Of a stretch of DNA of 52,534 bases, positions 10,900 through 19,520 are shown in pieces. Position numbers and translations under genes: made by a program. The stretch comes from Weizmannia acidilactici. Lineage in GTDB: Bacteria; Bacillota; Bacilli; Bacillales; Bacillaceae_C. The DNA is taken from NCBI RefSeq assembly GCF_008974185.1, contig NZ_BKZP01000022.1:1-52534 (forward strand). Reading direction: 5' to 3'. A model generated the notes under the pieces. That model worked only from the letters and a program-made list of their open reading frames with translations. It did not search any database and had not been told where the DNA came from. Each line of letters starts with the position of its first letter. Within the stretch, counting starts at the first letter, position 1.

Positions 10900-12322
10900 C
10901 TCGTGATTGCCCCCTAGAAGTTGTTTGCTTACAGTAATGCACAATATAGTAGGTTTCATGAGGTAAAACATGATTTGGTTCAAATCTTGATTTTTTTAGA
11001 TTCGGAAGCCATAAAATGGTTCCGTTTGAATCGGTTACAACCGGCCATATGTCTCTTTCCGGCTTTGAAATTTTTTCGTCAATAAATATATCTTTTACCT
11101 TTTTTGAGCCGTCTAATCCTTTTACTTCAATTCTATCCCCTGGTTTCCGGGTGCGGACGATCAAGGGGAGAGAAATATCGTTTACGTGTAATAATAGCAT
11201 ATTCTTCGGAAGGTATGAATATGAAATTTCCTGTTTTTCAAGCCTTATCGTATATCCGTTCGGCAGATCAATTTCCATCCCTTCGTCTAAATCGTATTGG
11301 TATGTAGTAATGCCGGCGGCAGGTTCCCGGAAAGCAAAAATGCATCTCCCGTAGTCCCTCACCGCTTTTACCCCCCCGGGCAGGTCAACTCTTCCGGACG
11401 GGTGCGGGCTGCCGGCCAATTTTATAATAGCATCAGTATGTATGGCTGTGATGTTTTTCAAATCACTATTGTAAAGATATTTTAATATTAGATGAATCCC
11501 CCTCCTTTGTAAAGGTAAAGGCATCCGTTTGAACTTTGGGATATCAAGCGTGCAGGACCGGCCTTCCACCGCAAGTGCTTCCTGTATTTTTTCCTGCGCC
11601 AGCCCGTAAAGAAAAGCCTCATCTTCCAGCAGTTCTTCGCTGAATCTTTGGAAATGCGCGTGGACCTGCGGATTTTCTTCTTTTAAAAATGGCAGGACAA
11701 CGGAGCGGAACCGGTTTCTCGTATAAGCGGGCGATTCGTTGCTCGCGTCAGTACGGGGCTTGAGGCGGTAATGGAGACAGTAGGATTCAATTTCTTTTTT
11801 TGTCGTGCCTAAAAGGGGGCGGATGATCTCGCCTTTTGCAAACGGCCGCCTGAAAGGGATCCCGGCCCTCCCTTTTCCGCCTGTTCCCCTTGTGAGACGC
11901 ATCAATACCGTTTCAATCTGGTCATCGCCGTGGTGGCCGAATACGACTTTATTTGCCTTTATTTTCCCCATCGTTTCCGCCAAAAAACCGTAACGGTATT
12001 TTCTGGCCGTTTCCTCGAGGCCGAGACCCTCCTCCTTCATTTTTTCCAGGATCGGAATTCTCGCAGTTTCGCATCCAATTTGTAATGTTTTACAAAAACT
12101 TTCCACAAATAAGAGGTCGTTGTATGACGCTTCCCCCCTGATCATATGGTCAATATGGGCGGCAGTAATCTTGGCATGGAAGCGTTCGCTTCTTGTCGCC
12201 AGAAAGTGGAGCAGCGCAAGCGAATCCGGCCCGCCGGAAACCGCCACAAGAAGGTGGTCGCCCTTTTCAATCAGCCGGTGTTTTTTGATAAAATTGGATA
12301 CCTCTTCCTCAAACGGCAGCAT
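10883..12322 (-). CDS. tilS: tRNA(Ile)-lysidine synthase
   Basis: Adds lysine to C34 of the CAU-anticodon tRNA-Ile so that it reads AUA codons; essential in most bacteria. The 479-residue protein has the N-type ATP pyrophosphatase loop SGGPDS at about 29-34, HIDHMIRGE and the [10 protein letters not shown] segment, plus the C-terminal TilS domain with [18 protein letters not shown]. Length and layout match B. subtilis TilS (472). It overlaps hpt at its 3' end, and lies downstream of yabT. Confidence 0.97.
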   Translation of the reverse strand: MLPFEEEVSNFIKKHRLIEKGDHLLVAVSGGPDSLALLHFLATRSERFHAKITAAHIDHMIRGEASYNDLLFVESFCKTLQIGCETARIPILEKMKEEGLGLEETARKYRYGFLAETMGKIKANKVVFGHHGDDQIETVLMRLTRGTGGKGRAGIPFRRPFAKGEIIRPLLGTTKKEIESYCLHYRLKPRTDASNESPAYTRNRFRSVVLPFLKEENPQVHAHFQRFSEELLEDEAFLYGLAQEKIQEALAVEGRSCTLDIPKFKRMPLPLQRRGIHLILKYLYNSDLKNITAIHTDAIIKLAGSPHPSGRVDLPGGVKAVRDYGRCIFAFREPAAGITTYQYDLDEGMEIDLPNGYTIRLEKQEISYSYLPKNMLLLHVNDISLPLIVRTRKPGDRIEVKGLDGSKKVKDIFIDEKISKPERDIWPVVTDSNGTILWLPNLKKSRFEPNHVLPHETYYIVHYCKQTTSRGQSRDEPGY

Positions 12323-12394
12323 ATAAAACCTTTCCTTTTGCGAGTTTTTGTTACATCCATTTTAACATGGGCACCCATAAATTTCTAAACATAT

Positions 12395-13378
12395 TCAAAC
12401 GATGTAAAAGCTATATATCCAGTATAACATAGACACAATCACAATGATGGCAATCCCGGCAAAAATCTTTTTTAATTTTCGGAACTTGCGTTTTTTCACC
12501 CTCGACATCCGGACCTTTTGTTTTTGGGGCTCCCCTTTCCCGGAATATCCCCGCTTATCCGCGGTTTTTTCTTGCGTTAAAAGCCCGAGCAATTCCCGCC
12601 TCATTTCGGAAGCCGAACGATATGTGCCACGCAATGCTTTGCGGAGGACCGGCTCGAACTTTTTCAGCCCTGGATGCTGCTTTACTGCTGCCATAAGCTG
12701 CAACAGGCCGTTATTATTCTTTTTCGTGAACCGGCGCTGGTAAGCAAGATTGATCATGACCATGGCAACGGAAAACAGATCGTAGCCTGGATCGGCTTTC
12801 CGCGGGCCGAGGCCCCAATAACCCCTGTCAAAAAACTCCGTAAATTCTTTCACAGAACGCCCGATCTTTGTCATTCCGCCCGGATCGATGCAGCGGATGC
12901 GGTTGGACGGCACCTCCACCAATAAATTTTCAGGCTTCAAGTCTCCAAAGATCCATCCTTGCTCATGCAAATGATGCACATCTGAAAGGAGCTGCACGAC
13001 CAGTACTCCCGCCCAGGCAAAACCTTTTTCGGAAACGAAAGAAAGCAGGTCCGGCCCATGGATATATTCCATGGCATAAAACGGGATCGGTTCCGCCCCG
13101 GGTTCCCAATCATCCGCGTCCAGCAAAGAAGGCCCGAGGGAGTGCCCTTGGGCCTTGGCAAATGATTTTAATACATTGGCCTCGGAAGCCATTGAAGCGG
13201 TGCTGGCGCCTATTTTCAACGCGACAGGGCCCGCTTCCGATTCCGCTAGGTAAACAGCGCCGTTTGCACCCACCCCCAGTTTTTTTCGGATCCTGTATTG
13301 TTTTTTATGCCACTTTCCCGTTATGACCGTGCCCGAAGGATAATTAGATCGACTCTTCAAAGTATCGTTCGTCATCAT
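12395..13378 (-). CDS. yabT: YabT-type Hanks Ser/Thr protein kinase, membrane-anchored
   Basis: Serine/threonine kinase; in B. subtilis YabT sits at the septum during sporulation, is activated by DNA and phosphorylates RecA, among others. In the 327 residues: glycine loop LGVGANGAVYLAE at about 34-46, catalytic loop FGDLKPEN (the usual HRD is replaced by FGD), the metal-binding DFG is DPG (IDPGGM), then GYWGLG. A Lys/Arg-rich stretch precedes one C-terminal membrane helix (about 306-324). The 5' end overlaps yabS by 35 bases. The altered HRD/DFG motifs are also a feature of the family. Confidence 0.93.
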   Translation of the reverse strand: MMTNDTLKSRSNYPSGTVITGKWHKKQYRIRKKLGVGANGAVYLAESEAGPVALKIGASTASMASEANVLKSFAKAQGHSLGPSLLDADDWEPGAEPIPFYAMEYIHGPDLLSFVSEKGFAWAGVLVVQLLSDVHHLHEQGWIFGDLKPENLLVEVPSNRIRCIDPGGMTKIGRSVKEFTEFFDRGYWGLGPRKADPGYDLFSVAMVMINLAYQRRFTKKNNNGLLQLMAAVKQHPGLKKFEPVLRKALRGTYRSASEMRRELLGLLTQEKTADKRGYSGKGEPQKQKVRMSRVKKRKFRKLKKIFAGIAIIVIVSMLYWIYSFYIV

Positions 13379-14081
13379 GCGGTAACAATCCCCTTAACTG
13401 CCTTTTTCGCCCGAAGTAGTGGATCGCTTCATGTATCGCAGGTCCCGTCGGAGTAATGCCGCCCACCTGCAGTTTTGGAAAAATACTTGTTAAAGATTCC
13501 AGTTTCGGCGTCCAGTCAAGTAATTTCTCCACTTCGGTCCTTTTCCCAGGAAATACAAAAACTGAAAATTGATTATTTCCCATCCGCGCATTCAAGCTTA
13601 ACGATAAATCGAGCAAAGCTTCTTTTACTGTCGGGAGTTTTGGTTTCATGCTTGCGCTTGTATCGACCAAAATTAAAATTTCCAAATCCACCGTTTCGCC
13701 CAGCTCATCGACCACCTCCAACACGTCTCCGCGCTTTTCCGGGGGCAGCGCTTCTATCGATGCCGAATCCCCTAAAATCTGCTTTAACTCCCTGTTGACA
13801 ACCCCCTGGATCGTTTGCGTCATTGCCCTTCTTGTGACCATCTGCACCGTTTGCGATAAATTCCTTGTATAAACGATTTGGCTGACGCCACCTCCCGACA
13901 TGGCGATATCTTGAATTTCTTTTGCGCCTTTTTCATCGATAATATCGCGTTCCATCACCCCAATCACATTGACGGTAATACCTTCTTCCCTGGCCAAAGC
14001 AGCGGCCGCCGCCGGATCGCCACCCTGGTTTGAACAACCGTCCGTAATGAGTAAAATTTGTTTTAATGTGCCTGCATTCAT
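13344..14081 (-). CDS. yabS: YabS-type von Willebrand A domain protein
   Basis: Protein of 245 residues with two parts: an N-terminal segment beginning with ILLITDGCSNQGGDP, resembling the strand and loop of a vWA metal site, and a C-terminal vWA-type segment with a complete MIDAS start LVDTSASMKPKL at about 146-157 and a TPTGPAIHEAI segment. Function is unknown; in B. subtilis it lies between spoIIE and yabT and is expressed in sporulation. Start ATG with GGAGGAG. The 35-base overlap with yabT suggests both are made together, so a kinase partner role is possible but inferred. Confidence 0.88.
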   Translation of the reverse strand: MNAGTLKQILLITDGCSNQGGDPAAAAALAREEGITVNVIGVMERDIIDEKGAKEIQDIAMSGGGVSQIVYTRNLSQTVQMVTRRAMTQTIQGVVNRELKQILGDSASIEALPPEKRGDVLEVVDELGETVDLEILILVDTSASMKPKLPTVKEALLDLSLSLNARMGNNQFSVFVFPGKRTEVEKLLDWTPKLESLTSIFPKLQVGGITPTGPAIHEAIHYFGRKRQLRGLLPHDDERYFEESI

Positions 14082-14195
14082 CTTTCTTCTCCTCCTCGTC
14101 CGTTGATGGCTGTAATGCCGTTTTTACCATCATCGACAATCGGGAGAAAATATATACAATCTGCCCCCTTTCACACCTGTATGTCCTCCGCTTTT

Positions 14196-16682
14196 CTATG
14201 AAATCAACTTTTTCCCTTTGCTGACCGGAATGGCGGCCCATTTCGGGATATTGTGCTTGACTTTTGCCACAACAACGGTCATATCGTCTTCGATCAGCCC
14301 GGATCTGGAACGGATCACTTCTTCCAAAAGGAGATCGGCAATTTCCTGGGGATCTTCCGTTTCGATTTCTCTGATCTTCCGCTTCATCCAAAGTTCTGAG
14401 TTTTCCACATATTTCGGCCCTTCAAAAATCCCGTCACTCATCATGATCAAAATATCACCGGCTTTCAATTGCCGGGAAACCACATCGACATCAAATTCCT
14501 GGATCATCCCCATCGGCAAATTCCCCGATTCGATTTTGATGACTTTATCGCCGCGCTTTATAAAACTCGGTGTCGATCCGATTTTCAAAAATTTGCCGCT
14601 CGCATCCTGCAGATCAATCATGGCGAGATCGAGCGTGGAAAACACTTCTTCCTGTGTCCTGAGCGCCAGGATCGAATTCACCGATTTGATCGCGATTTTT
14701 TCCTCGATCCCGGACTGCAAAATCTGCCGGAGCAGCCTGAGCGTTTCACTGCTTTCATGGTGGGCGCGCTCGCCGTTTCCCATCCCGTCGCTGATCGCGA
14801 TCGCATATTTCCTCGACCCGAGCTCGATCATGGAATAACTGTCCCCGGAAATAAATCCGCCCCCTTTCGCGGCATGCGCCACGCCTGTTTCCACCACATA
14901 CGCCTTGGCCGACCGGAATGTCACATAGCCAAGCCCGCCGGCATGCGAACTGAAATCTTCTTTTTGGACAACAATCGTTTCCCCTAAAATATCCGAAAGC
15001 ATCGGGGCGATAATTTTTTCGCACTCCCCGTAACCGCTGTACTGCGGCAGCGTAATATCGATATCAATATTGCCCGCTTCAAGGCTGTAAATCTCAACCT
15101 GGTCAATGTCGAGCCCGAAATCCTGCAGCGCCTCCAGAATCATTTCTTCCTGCCGTTGGTGGTTTTCACGTTCCCGCTGGATCTCTTTCGCAAAATCGCC
15201 CATTACTTCCGAAACACCCTGAAGCTGTTCCGCCACAATTTTTCTGCTTTCTTTAATCATTTGTTTCAATTTTTGATTCGCCTGATAGAAAGACAATTCC
15301 TGGAGGATTGCATCTTCCACTTTTTTCGCCTTTACGCAATGTTTTTCAAGCTCGCGGTGGACCCGGCGGGAAACGGTCCCGTCCCCTTCATCCAGGTCTT
15401 TCATTGTCATCTTCAGCAAGTCATATGTCCGGTCAAAGTTTTTTGCCCAGCACTGTTCTTTTTTAAAGCAGGTCTGGCACGTCCGCTCCGTGATGTTGCT
15501 GAAAAAATAATCGAGTTCCCGTTCTTGATCCTCTTCTTCTTTTGCCTGGTCATACTGCGAGAAGCTTGTGGAAAGCGCATGAAAAACGGACGAAAACTGT
15601 TCGACGCGGTGGACGGTGGCATCACGCACTTTCCGCAAATATTGCTGCTGTTCTTTTGCATACTCGGCTGTCCCCGGGATATGCCTGGCCATTTTTCTGG
15701 TAAACGAGCGCGGCGTCAAAAACAAGAGGACGATGCTGATGCATGATTCATACAGCGTCTCGCTTAAAGGCGTGCTGGTTTCGCCGTACATGCCGATTAA
15801 AAGTGTGGCAATCAGCAGGCCGGCCGACGCCCCGCCGCGCTTTCCTTCCTTTAATAAACCGCACAGCAGCCCGGCGAATGCAAGCAGGCTCATTTGGTAA
15901 AAACTTGACACGTTGGCGAGGCTGAAAATGAGCCCGGTGACAACCCCGACGGTCGATCCGACGGTGGCGCCCCCAACAAAAGCAAACAGGAGGACGAGAT
16001 AACGCGATAATATATGCTCAACCGACAGACCGTTTATTGACCAGCCGATCGTGCCGGTCAGGACGGAGGCCAGCATGATGATTAAACTGACGACTTCCTC
16101 CGTTTTTAATGTTTTTTTCCGCCTTGTTTGTGATAATATCGGAATGCTTTGCATAAATATCATGGTGAGGATAAACGTTAAGCATGCTTCCACGCCCGCC
16201 AAGAGGCTGTCATAAGGCGCGAGCTGGAATTGCTGCTGAAGATAGAAATAAACGCATTTTGAGATGAAGGATATGGCAAGAATGTAATACGGCAGCACCC
16301 GCATTTCTTCCTTATGGTATTTGCCGAACAGCCTGAAAACAAGCACAAAGAGGATGGTGGATGCCAACGTATAAACGCCGTTCGCAACAGAAACTGTTAA
16401 GCTGCCCGCGGTGAGGCCGAGCAAAGCGATCGGCGCCTTGTCCCTTTTCATTGCATAAACAGCCGCAAAAAACGGCAGCGCAAACGGTGTAAAATGAGAT
16501 AAAATGAGTGCCCTTCCCAGCAAAAACCCGATAACAAGCAGGCTGAGCCCTTTTTGGACAAAAACGGATTCAAATTTTTCTTGGAGCCGTTTCCACCCTT
16601 TTGCAAACTCCATTTTCGTCTCCTCGAAATCCACATTGCTCCCTTGTTCGATAATACCCCGCTCAATTTTTCCCATATTCAC
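14196..16682 (-). CDS. spoIIE: Stage II sporulation protein E, PP2C-type phosphatase
   Basis: Septal phosphatase that dephosphorylates SpoIIAA to release sigma-F in the forespore and also aids polar septation with FtsZ. The roughly 828-residue protein has about ten N-terminal membrane helices, a middle cysteine-containing and coiled-coil region (about 380-530) and a C-terminal PP2C domain with metal motifs ISDGMGNGE, MMSDGIFEG and EDDMTVVVA. I chose the GTG at 16682, five bases from GGGGGGG; an ATG six bases later is an alternative. The promoter has the Spo0A-type 21-base spacing. Confidence 0.97.
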   Translation of the reverse strand: MNMGKIERGIIEQGSNVDFEETKMEFAKGWKRLQEKFESVFVQKGLSLLVIGFLLGRALILSHFTPFALPFFAAVYAMKRDKAPIALLGLTAGSLTVSVANGVYTLASTILFVLVFRLFGKYHKEEMRVLPYYILAISFISKCVYFYLQQQFQLAPYDSLLAGVEACLTFILTMIFMQSIPILSQTRRKKTLKTEEVVSLIIMLASVLTGTIGWSINGLSVEHILSRYLVLLFAFVGGATVGSTVGVVTGLIFSLANVSSFYQMSLLAFAGLLCGLLKEGKRGGASAGLLIATLLIGMYGETSTPLSETLYESCISIVLLFLTPRSFTRKMARHIPGTAEYAKEQQQYLRKVRDATVHRVEQFSSVFHALSTSFSQYDQAKEEEDQERELDYFFSNITERTCQTCFKKEQCWAKNFDRTYDLLKMTMKDLDEGDGTVSRRVHRELEKHCVKAKKVEDAILQELSFYQANQKLKQMIKESRKIVAEQLQGVSEVMGDFAKEIQRERENHQRQEEMILEALQDFGLDIDQVEIYSLEAGNIDIDITLPQYSGYGECEKIIAPMLSDILGETIVVQKEDFSSHAGGLGYVTFRSAKAYVVETGVAHAAKGGGFISGDSYSMIELGSRKYAIAISDGMGNGERAHHESSETLRLLRQILQSGIEEKIAIKSVNSILALRTQEEVFSTLDLAMIDLQDASGKFLKIGSTPSFIKRGDKVIKIESGNLPMGMIQEFDVDVVSRQLKAGDILIMMSDGIFEGPKYVENSELWMKRKIREIETEDPQEIADLLLEEVIRSRSGLIEDDMTVVVAKVKHNIPKWAAIPVSKGKKLIS

Positions 16683-16714
16683 AACGACCCCCCCATTTCG
16701 TTTTGTTAAATGCA

Positions 16715-16780
16715 ATTATAAGGGAGCGTTGCTCAAAAGTTTGTCAAAATTCCGTTGTAAATAAAAAGAAAAGTTCGACT
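16715..16780 (-). promoter_or_regulatory. Spo0A-type spoIIE promoter with 21-bp spacing
   Basis: On the minus strand TTGACA (complement of 16742-16747) and TATAAT (complement of 16715-16720), both perfect, are separated by 21 bases rather than 17. This unusual spacing is known for B. subtilis spoIIE, where Spo0A~P lets sigma-A RNA polymerase use it. An AGTCGAA-type 0A box lies at 16774-16780, and TTTGTCAAAA overlaps the -35. The spacing and boxes are seen directly; dependence on Spo0A is by analogy. Confidence 0.85.
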
Positions 16781-16831
16781 TTTTCTTTGGGAAGCCGAAA
16801 AACATTTTACAATTTTCTTCAAAAGAATAAG

Positions 16832-16860
16832 TTGACAAACAACCTCTATGCCTGTATCAT
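16832..16860 (+). promoter_or_regulatory. Sigma-A promoter of tRNA-Met
   Basis: TTGACA at 16832-16837, 17-base spacer, TATCAT at 16855-16860; the tRNA starts 28 bases after the -10. It runs divergently from the spoIIE promoter. Confidence 0.8.
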
Positions 16861-16888
16861 AGAAAATGTGCTTTTCGTTAGAAGCGAC

Positions 16889-16962
16889 GGCGGCGTAGCT
16901 CAGCTGGCTAGAGCGTACGGTTCATACCCGTGAGGTCGGGGGTTCGATCCCCTCCGCCGCTA
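16889..16962 (+). tRNA. tRNA-Met (CAU), elongator
   Basis: Folds as a full cloverleaf: acceptor arm GGCGGCG with CGCCGCT, D arm GCTC...GAGC, anticodon loop CTTCATAA-like with CAT, and a T arm with GGGGG TTCGATC CCCTC. Discriminator base is A; CCA is not encoded. The first pair of the acceptor stem is a G-T pair, not the C-A mismatch of initiator tRNA, and the sequence resembles B. subtilis trnSL-Met1 at the same place, so elongator rather than initiator. The neighbouring tRNA-Glu of B. subtilis is missing here. It is the only plus-strand RNA gene. Confidence 0.95.
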
Positions 16963-16972
16963 TTCAAAGGAT

Positions 16973-17007
16973 AAAAAAACCGGCCTGAAACGGGTCGGTT
17001 TTTTTCG
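16973..17007 (+). terminator. tRNA-Met terminator, possibly bidirectional
   Basis: Hairpin AAACCGGCC TGAAA CGGGTCGGTTT with a T-run on the plus strand, about ten bases beyond the tRNA. An A-run on its left side gives a T-run on the minus strand, so it could also back up yabR termination. Confidence 0.85.
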
Positions 17008-17045
17008 TGCAGCACAGCGAATCTTGTCCGAAACGGCAAAAGAAA

Positions 17046-17092
17046 AAAGCGGATCCGACAAACCGATCTGCTTGTTTCGGATTCGCTTACCT
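17046..17092 (-). terminator. yabR rho-independent terminator
   Basis: Minus-strand stem with AAGCGAATCCGAAAC and a matching GTTTGTCGGATCCGCTT arm, followed by TTTTCTTTT. It lies about 55 bases beyond the yabR stop. Confidence 0.8.
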
Positions 17093-17146
17093 GTTTCCTA
17101 TGCACAAAGCATCCTGTATCAATTTATGTGTCAACTAGACAGCAAG

Positions 17147-17551
17147 TTAGCCTCTTCTGGCGCCGCGTCCGCCGCGTTTCGACTCTGTGTTTCTCTTGAG
17201 CGAAGATAAGCGGTCTTCACTGTCTTTCAGAAAGCGCGCCATCTTTGCTTCGAAATCTTCTTTTGCGCGGTTGTTTGCCCGGTTGTGCCTTTGCGGCCGG
17301 TGGGACTGCTGCGCCTGGTCTTTCGCTTTGCGGATGGACAGCCCGATTTTTCCGTCCTTTTCGACATTCAGGACTTTCACTTCAACCATATCGCCGATAT
17401 TTAAATGGTCGTGAATATCTTTTACATAGTTATCAGCAACCTCGCTGATATGGACAAGTCCCGTAGAGCCGTCCGGCAATTCGACGAAAGCCCCAAAATG
17501 AGTGATGCCTGTTACTTTTCCTTGTAACTTGCTGCCTACTTCGATTGACAT
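17147..17551 (-). CDS. yabR: YabR-type S1 RNA-binding domain protein
   Basis: The 134-residue protein has one S1 domain (about residues 1-75), with KLQGKVTGITHFGAFVEL, GLVHISEV and VEVKVLNVEKDGKIGLS, and a long basic tail rich in Arg, Gln and His (about 78-134) ending in RGGRGARRG, which could bind RNA without a fixed fold. Such single-S1 proteins belong to the general stress protein 13 group; they contact ribosomes or mRNA, but the exact role of YabR is not settled. Start ATG with an AGGAGGA site. It follows divIC as in B. subtilis. Confidence 0.93.
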   Translation of the reverse strand: MSIEVGSKLQGKVTGITHFGAFVELPDGSTGLVHISEVADNYVKDIHDHLNIGDMVEVKVLNVEKDGKIGLSIRKAKDQAQQSHRPQRHNRANNRAKEDFEAKMARFLKDSEDRLSSLKRNTESKRGGRGARRG

Positions 17552-17623
17552 AAAAAAATTTTTCCTCCTTAAAAGTTAAAAAATCAAGCTTTTACATATT
17601 ATAACGAACATGAAAAAAGAGTG

Positions 17624-18016
17624 TCAATAAGACACGTCTTCTTCTTGGGTATTCTTTTTGGAATCAGGAAGATTAAAGATAATTTCCCCTTTTTTAGAAA
17701 GAAAATACTCGCTTCTTGCCAGCTTTGCAATATAATCGTCATCTTTCAGTTTGGCAATCTCGCTTTTCAACATTGTCTGCTGTTTGTCGATTTCTTTTAC
17801 TTTTTGTTCCAATTTTACTTTCTGTTCTTTTTTGGCTGCCAGCTGCGCCTTCCGTGAGACAAGGGTTGAAATCATCACACTGGAAATGAGAACGGCCACG
17901 ACGGTAAACAGCGCCAACCGGCGGAAAAGCAGTTTGCGCCTCTTTACCATGATTTTTTCTTTCGCGGATTGCTGTTTGATATAGGCATTGTCCATTGAAG
18001 CAATGTTACGTTCCAA
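17624..18016 (-). CDS. divIC: Cell division protein DivIC (FtsB family)
   Basis: Bitopic septum protein that forms the DivIB-DivIC-FtsL complex. The 130-residue protein has a basic cytoplasmic N terminus (about 1-32), one membrane helix (about 33-52), then a coiled coil with heptads KKEQKVKLEQKVKEIDK through about residue 92 and the short FtsB tail LARSEYFLSKKGEIIFNLP. All expected parts are there at normal length (125 in B. subtilis). It is downstream of yabQ in the yabP-yabQ-divIC cluster but is needed in vegetative cells, so it probably has its own promoter. Confidence 0.95.
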   Translation of the reverse strand: MERNIASMDNAYIKQQSAKEKIMVKRRKLLFRRLALFTVVAVLISSVMISTLVSRKAQLAAKKEQKVKLEQKVKEIDKQQTMLKSEIAKLKDDDYIAKLARSEYFLSKKGEIIFNLPDSKKNTQEEDVSY

Positions 18017-18072
18017 ACCTTTACCTCCTATCCGCCAGCAGCAGGCAAAAATGGAATATATGATGAAGCGTG

Positions 18073-18702
18073 CTATTTTTTAAGAAACCTGCCGATCCGG
18101 TTTTTCATTTTTACTAACTTATTCTTGATCGTTTTCCATAATCCTGCCGTAAGCCCAAAGAAACTTTCAAAATATCTTTTCAGCGGATTTACCTGCCATA
18201 AAAGGCCGGCGATTGCGGAAAATGGTTTAAAGGCTGCCTTTAGTATCCATATTACCATTTTTGCCATCATTTTTACAATAGCATAAAAGGCCCGTCCCGC
18301 CCCCACTAACAGAGCAAACAGAAAAAGCACAAACCACTTGGCCGGGCGGAATAGGAGCAGCCGGAACATGCCGGCCGCAAACCAGGCAGTACGGACAGCC
18401 GTTTGGATACACCATTCAAGGATATGCATGTACACGCGCTTGAACAATGCCTGGTAAGCTGCAAATCCGCACAACAAGGCAAGAAAAATATAGAATCGGA
18501 CTTCCCCGGAATTCACAAGAAACAATACATAAAAGAGCAGCAGGCTTTGGCACAGCCAAAAAAGAACATCATGGATAAAGACAATCCAGCGTTTTCTTTT
18601 TCCCCTTTGCAAAAAACGGTTATACGTATCAAGGGCGCCGCCAAAAAAGCTTCCCATGGCAAGCATGGCAAGCATCGTATAAAATTGCGTTGTCAGGCTC
18701 AT
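18073..18702 (-). CDS. yabQ: Spore cortex protein YabQ
   Basis: Membrane protein of the outer forespore membrane that is required for cortex formation in B. subtilis. In its 209 residues I see N-terminal helices at about 4-22, 38-60 and 68-85, and further hydrophobic segments at about 107-150, followed by a strongly basic tail ending RIGRFLKK. The first four bases overlap yabP, so the pair is translationally coupled. Expression by sigma-E is known in B. subtilis; a candidate -10 lies ahead of yabP. Confidence 0.9.
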   Translation of the reverse strand: MSLTTQFYTMLAMLAMGSFFGGALDTYNRFLQRGKRKRWIVFIHDVLFWLCQSLLLFYVLFLVNSGEVRFYIFLALLCGFAAYQALFKRVYMHILEWCIQTAVRTAWFAAGMFRLLLFRPAKWFVLFLFALLVGAGRAFYAIVKMMAKMVIWILKAAFKPFSAIAGLLWQVNPLKRYFESFFGLTAGLWKTIKNKLVKMKNRIGRFLKK

Positions 18703-19004
18703 CTAAACAGCTTGCTAAAGAGGCCCTTAGCTTTCTCCCCGTTGTGATCATCCAAATAAACCAAGTCAAACACTCTCCCTTTAATGGAGACGACCCCTTT
18801 ATCCACATCCAGGTTTTTCATTTGCAGATTTTGCCCGCGGATTGCCAAAAAACCCATAACCGTTTCCAGTAAAAATTCCTCATTATCAAAACTTTCCACC
18901 TGTTTAACCCCGGTAATGTCCAGCAGCTTGCGGCCGCGCATAATGACATCATGTTCCTGGAGAACCGGCTTGCTGTTGGACGGCGTATTATAAAAATCAC
19001 TCAT
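18699..19004 (-). CDS. yabP: Sporulation protein YabP
   Basis: Spore coat and cortex assembly protein recruited with YabQ; also called a YabP/YqfC-family protein. The 101-residue protein starts MSDFYNTPSN and has the family core HDVIMRGRKLLDITGVKQVESFDNEEF and a GxLxIKG-like strand. An upstream in-frame ATG exists at 19016, but the one at 19004 fits the family. No membrane segment. It overlaps yabQ by four bases. Confidence 0.93.
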   Translation of the reverse strand: MSDFYNTPSNSKPVLQEHDVIMRGRKLLDITGVKQVESFDNEEFLLETVMGFLAIRGQNLQMKNLDVDKGVVSIKGRVFDLVYLDDHNGEKAKGLFSKLFR

Positions 19005-19038
19005 CCTGATCCCCACTTTCCTTGTCCAAACTTTGTAC

Positions 19039-19047
19039 TATACTATG
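19039..19047 (-). promoter_or_regulatory. Candidate sigma-E -10 element of yabP
   Basis: CATAGTATA on the minus strand fits the mother-cell -10 consensus CATANNNT and lies 35 bases ahead of yabP. I could not find a convincing -35 ATA motif at proper distance, so this is a weak call supported mainly by the known sigma-E control of yabP. Confidence 0.35.
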
Positions 19048-19195
19048 CCAGGCAACCGGAAAAAAGACCGAAAACAAGACACACTTCCGGTCCCCCTGGA
19101 AATCTGGTATTCGCGCATTCTTCCGGCAGCCGCTCTAACAGGCTCGGATTTTTGCCTATCATCCTAAATTCGCTGCTTTCCATAGGGCCGACAAT

Positions 19196-19232
19196 AAACG
19201 AAAAGCCGGCATGTTTCCATACCGGCCGGGCT
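19196..19232 (-). terminator. rqcP (yabO) terminator
   Basis: Minus-strand stem GGCCGGTATG GAAA CATGCCGGC followed by TTTTCGTTT, beginning a few bases past the rqcP stop. It separates yabM-mazG-rqcP from the mother-cell unit yabP-yabQ. Confidence 0.8.
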
Positions 19233-19235
19233 TTC

Positions 19236-19511
19236 TTATTCATTCACCCGCGTTTCGCTGATGATTGTGTACATTTGTGCGGCATCTTCTTTTCTTGTCG
19301 ATTCCTTTAAACTTTCCACTTTCGCCGTAACCACTTTCTGCCCGAAGCGGATCGTCAGTTCATCACCCACTTTTACGTTTGAACTTGCTTTCGCCTGTAC
19401 GCCGTTAATCTGGATTCTGCCCTGGTCGGCAACTTCTTTCGCGAGCGTCCTCCGTTTGATCAATCGCGAAACTTTTAAAAATTTATCCAGGCGCATGGAT
19501 GCAGTTTCCAT
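19236..19511 (-). CDS. rqcP: RqcP, ribosome-associated quality control S4 protein
   Basis: Small S4-domain protein that, with RqcH, drives alanine tailing on nascent chains of stalled 50S subunits (formerly YabO). The 91 residues hold the S4 RNA-binding fold [17 protein letters not shown] then [23 protein letters not shown] kept the upstream ATG at 19511 because AGGTG lies at good spacing ahead of it; the family would also allow the second ATG at 19496. It follows mazG by ten bases. Confidence 0.95.
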   Translation of the reverse strand: METASMRLDKFLKVSRLIKRRTLAKEVADQGRIQINGVQAKASSNVKVGDELTIRFGQKVVTAKVESLKESTRKEDAAQMYTIISETRVNE

Positions 19512-19520
19512 TTTTTCACC

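Noticed and set aside
19043-19243. Minus-strand frame of 66 codons between rqcP and yabP
   Set aside because: It overlaps the rqcP terminator stem and has no homology I recognise.
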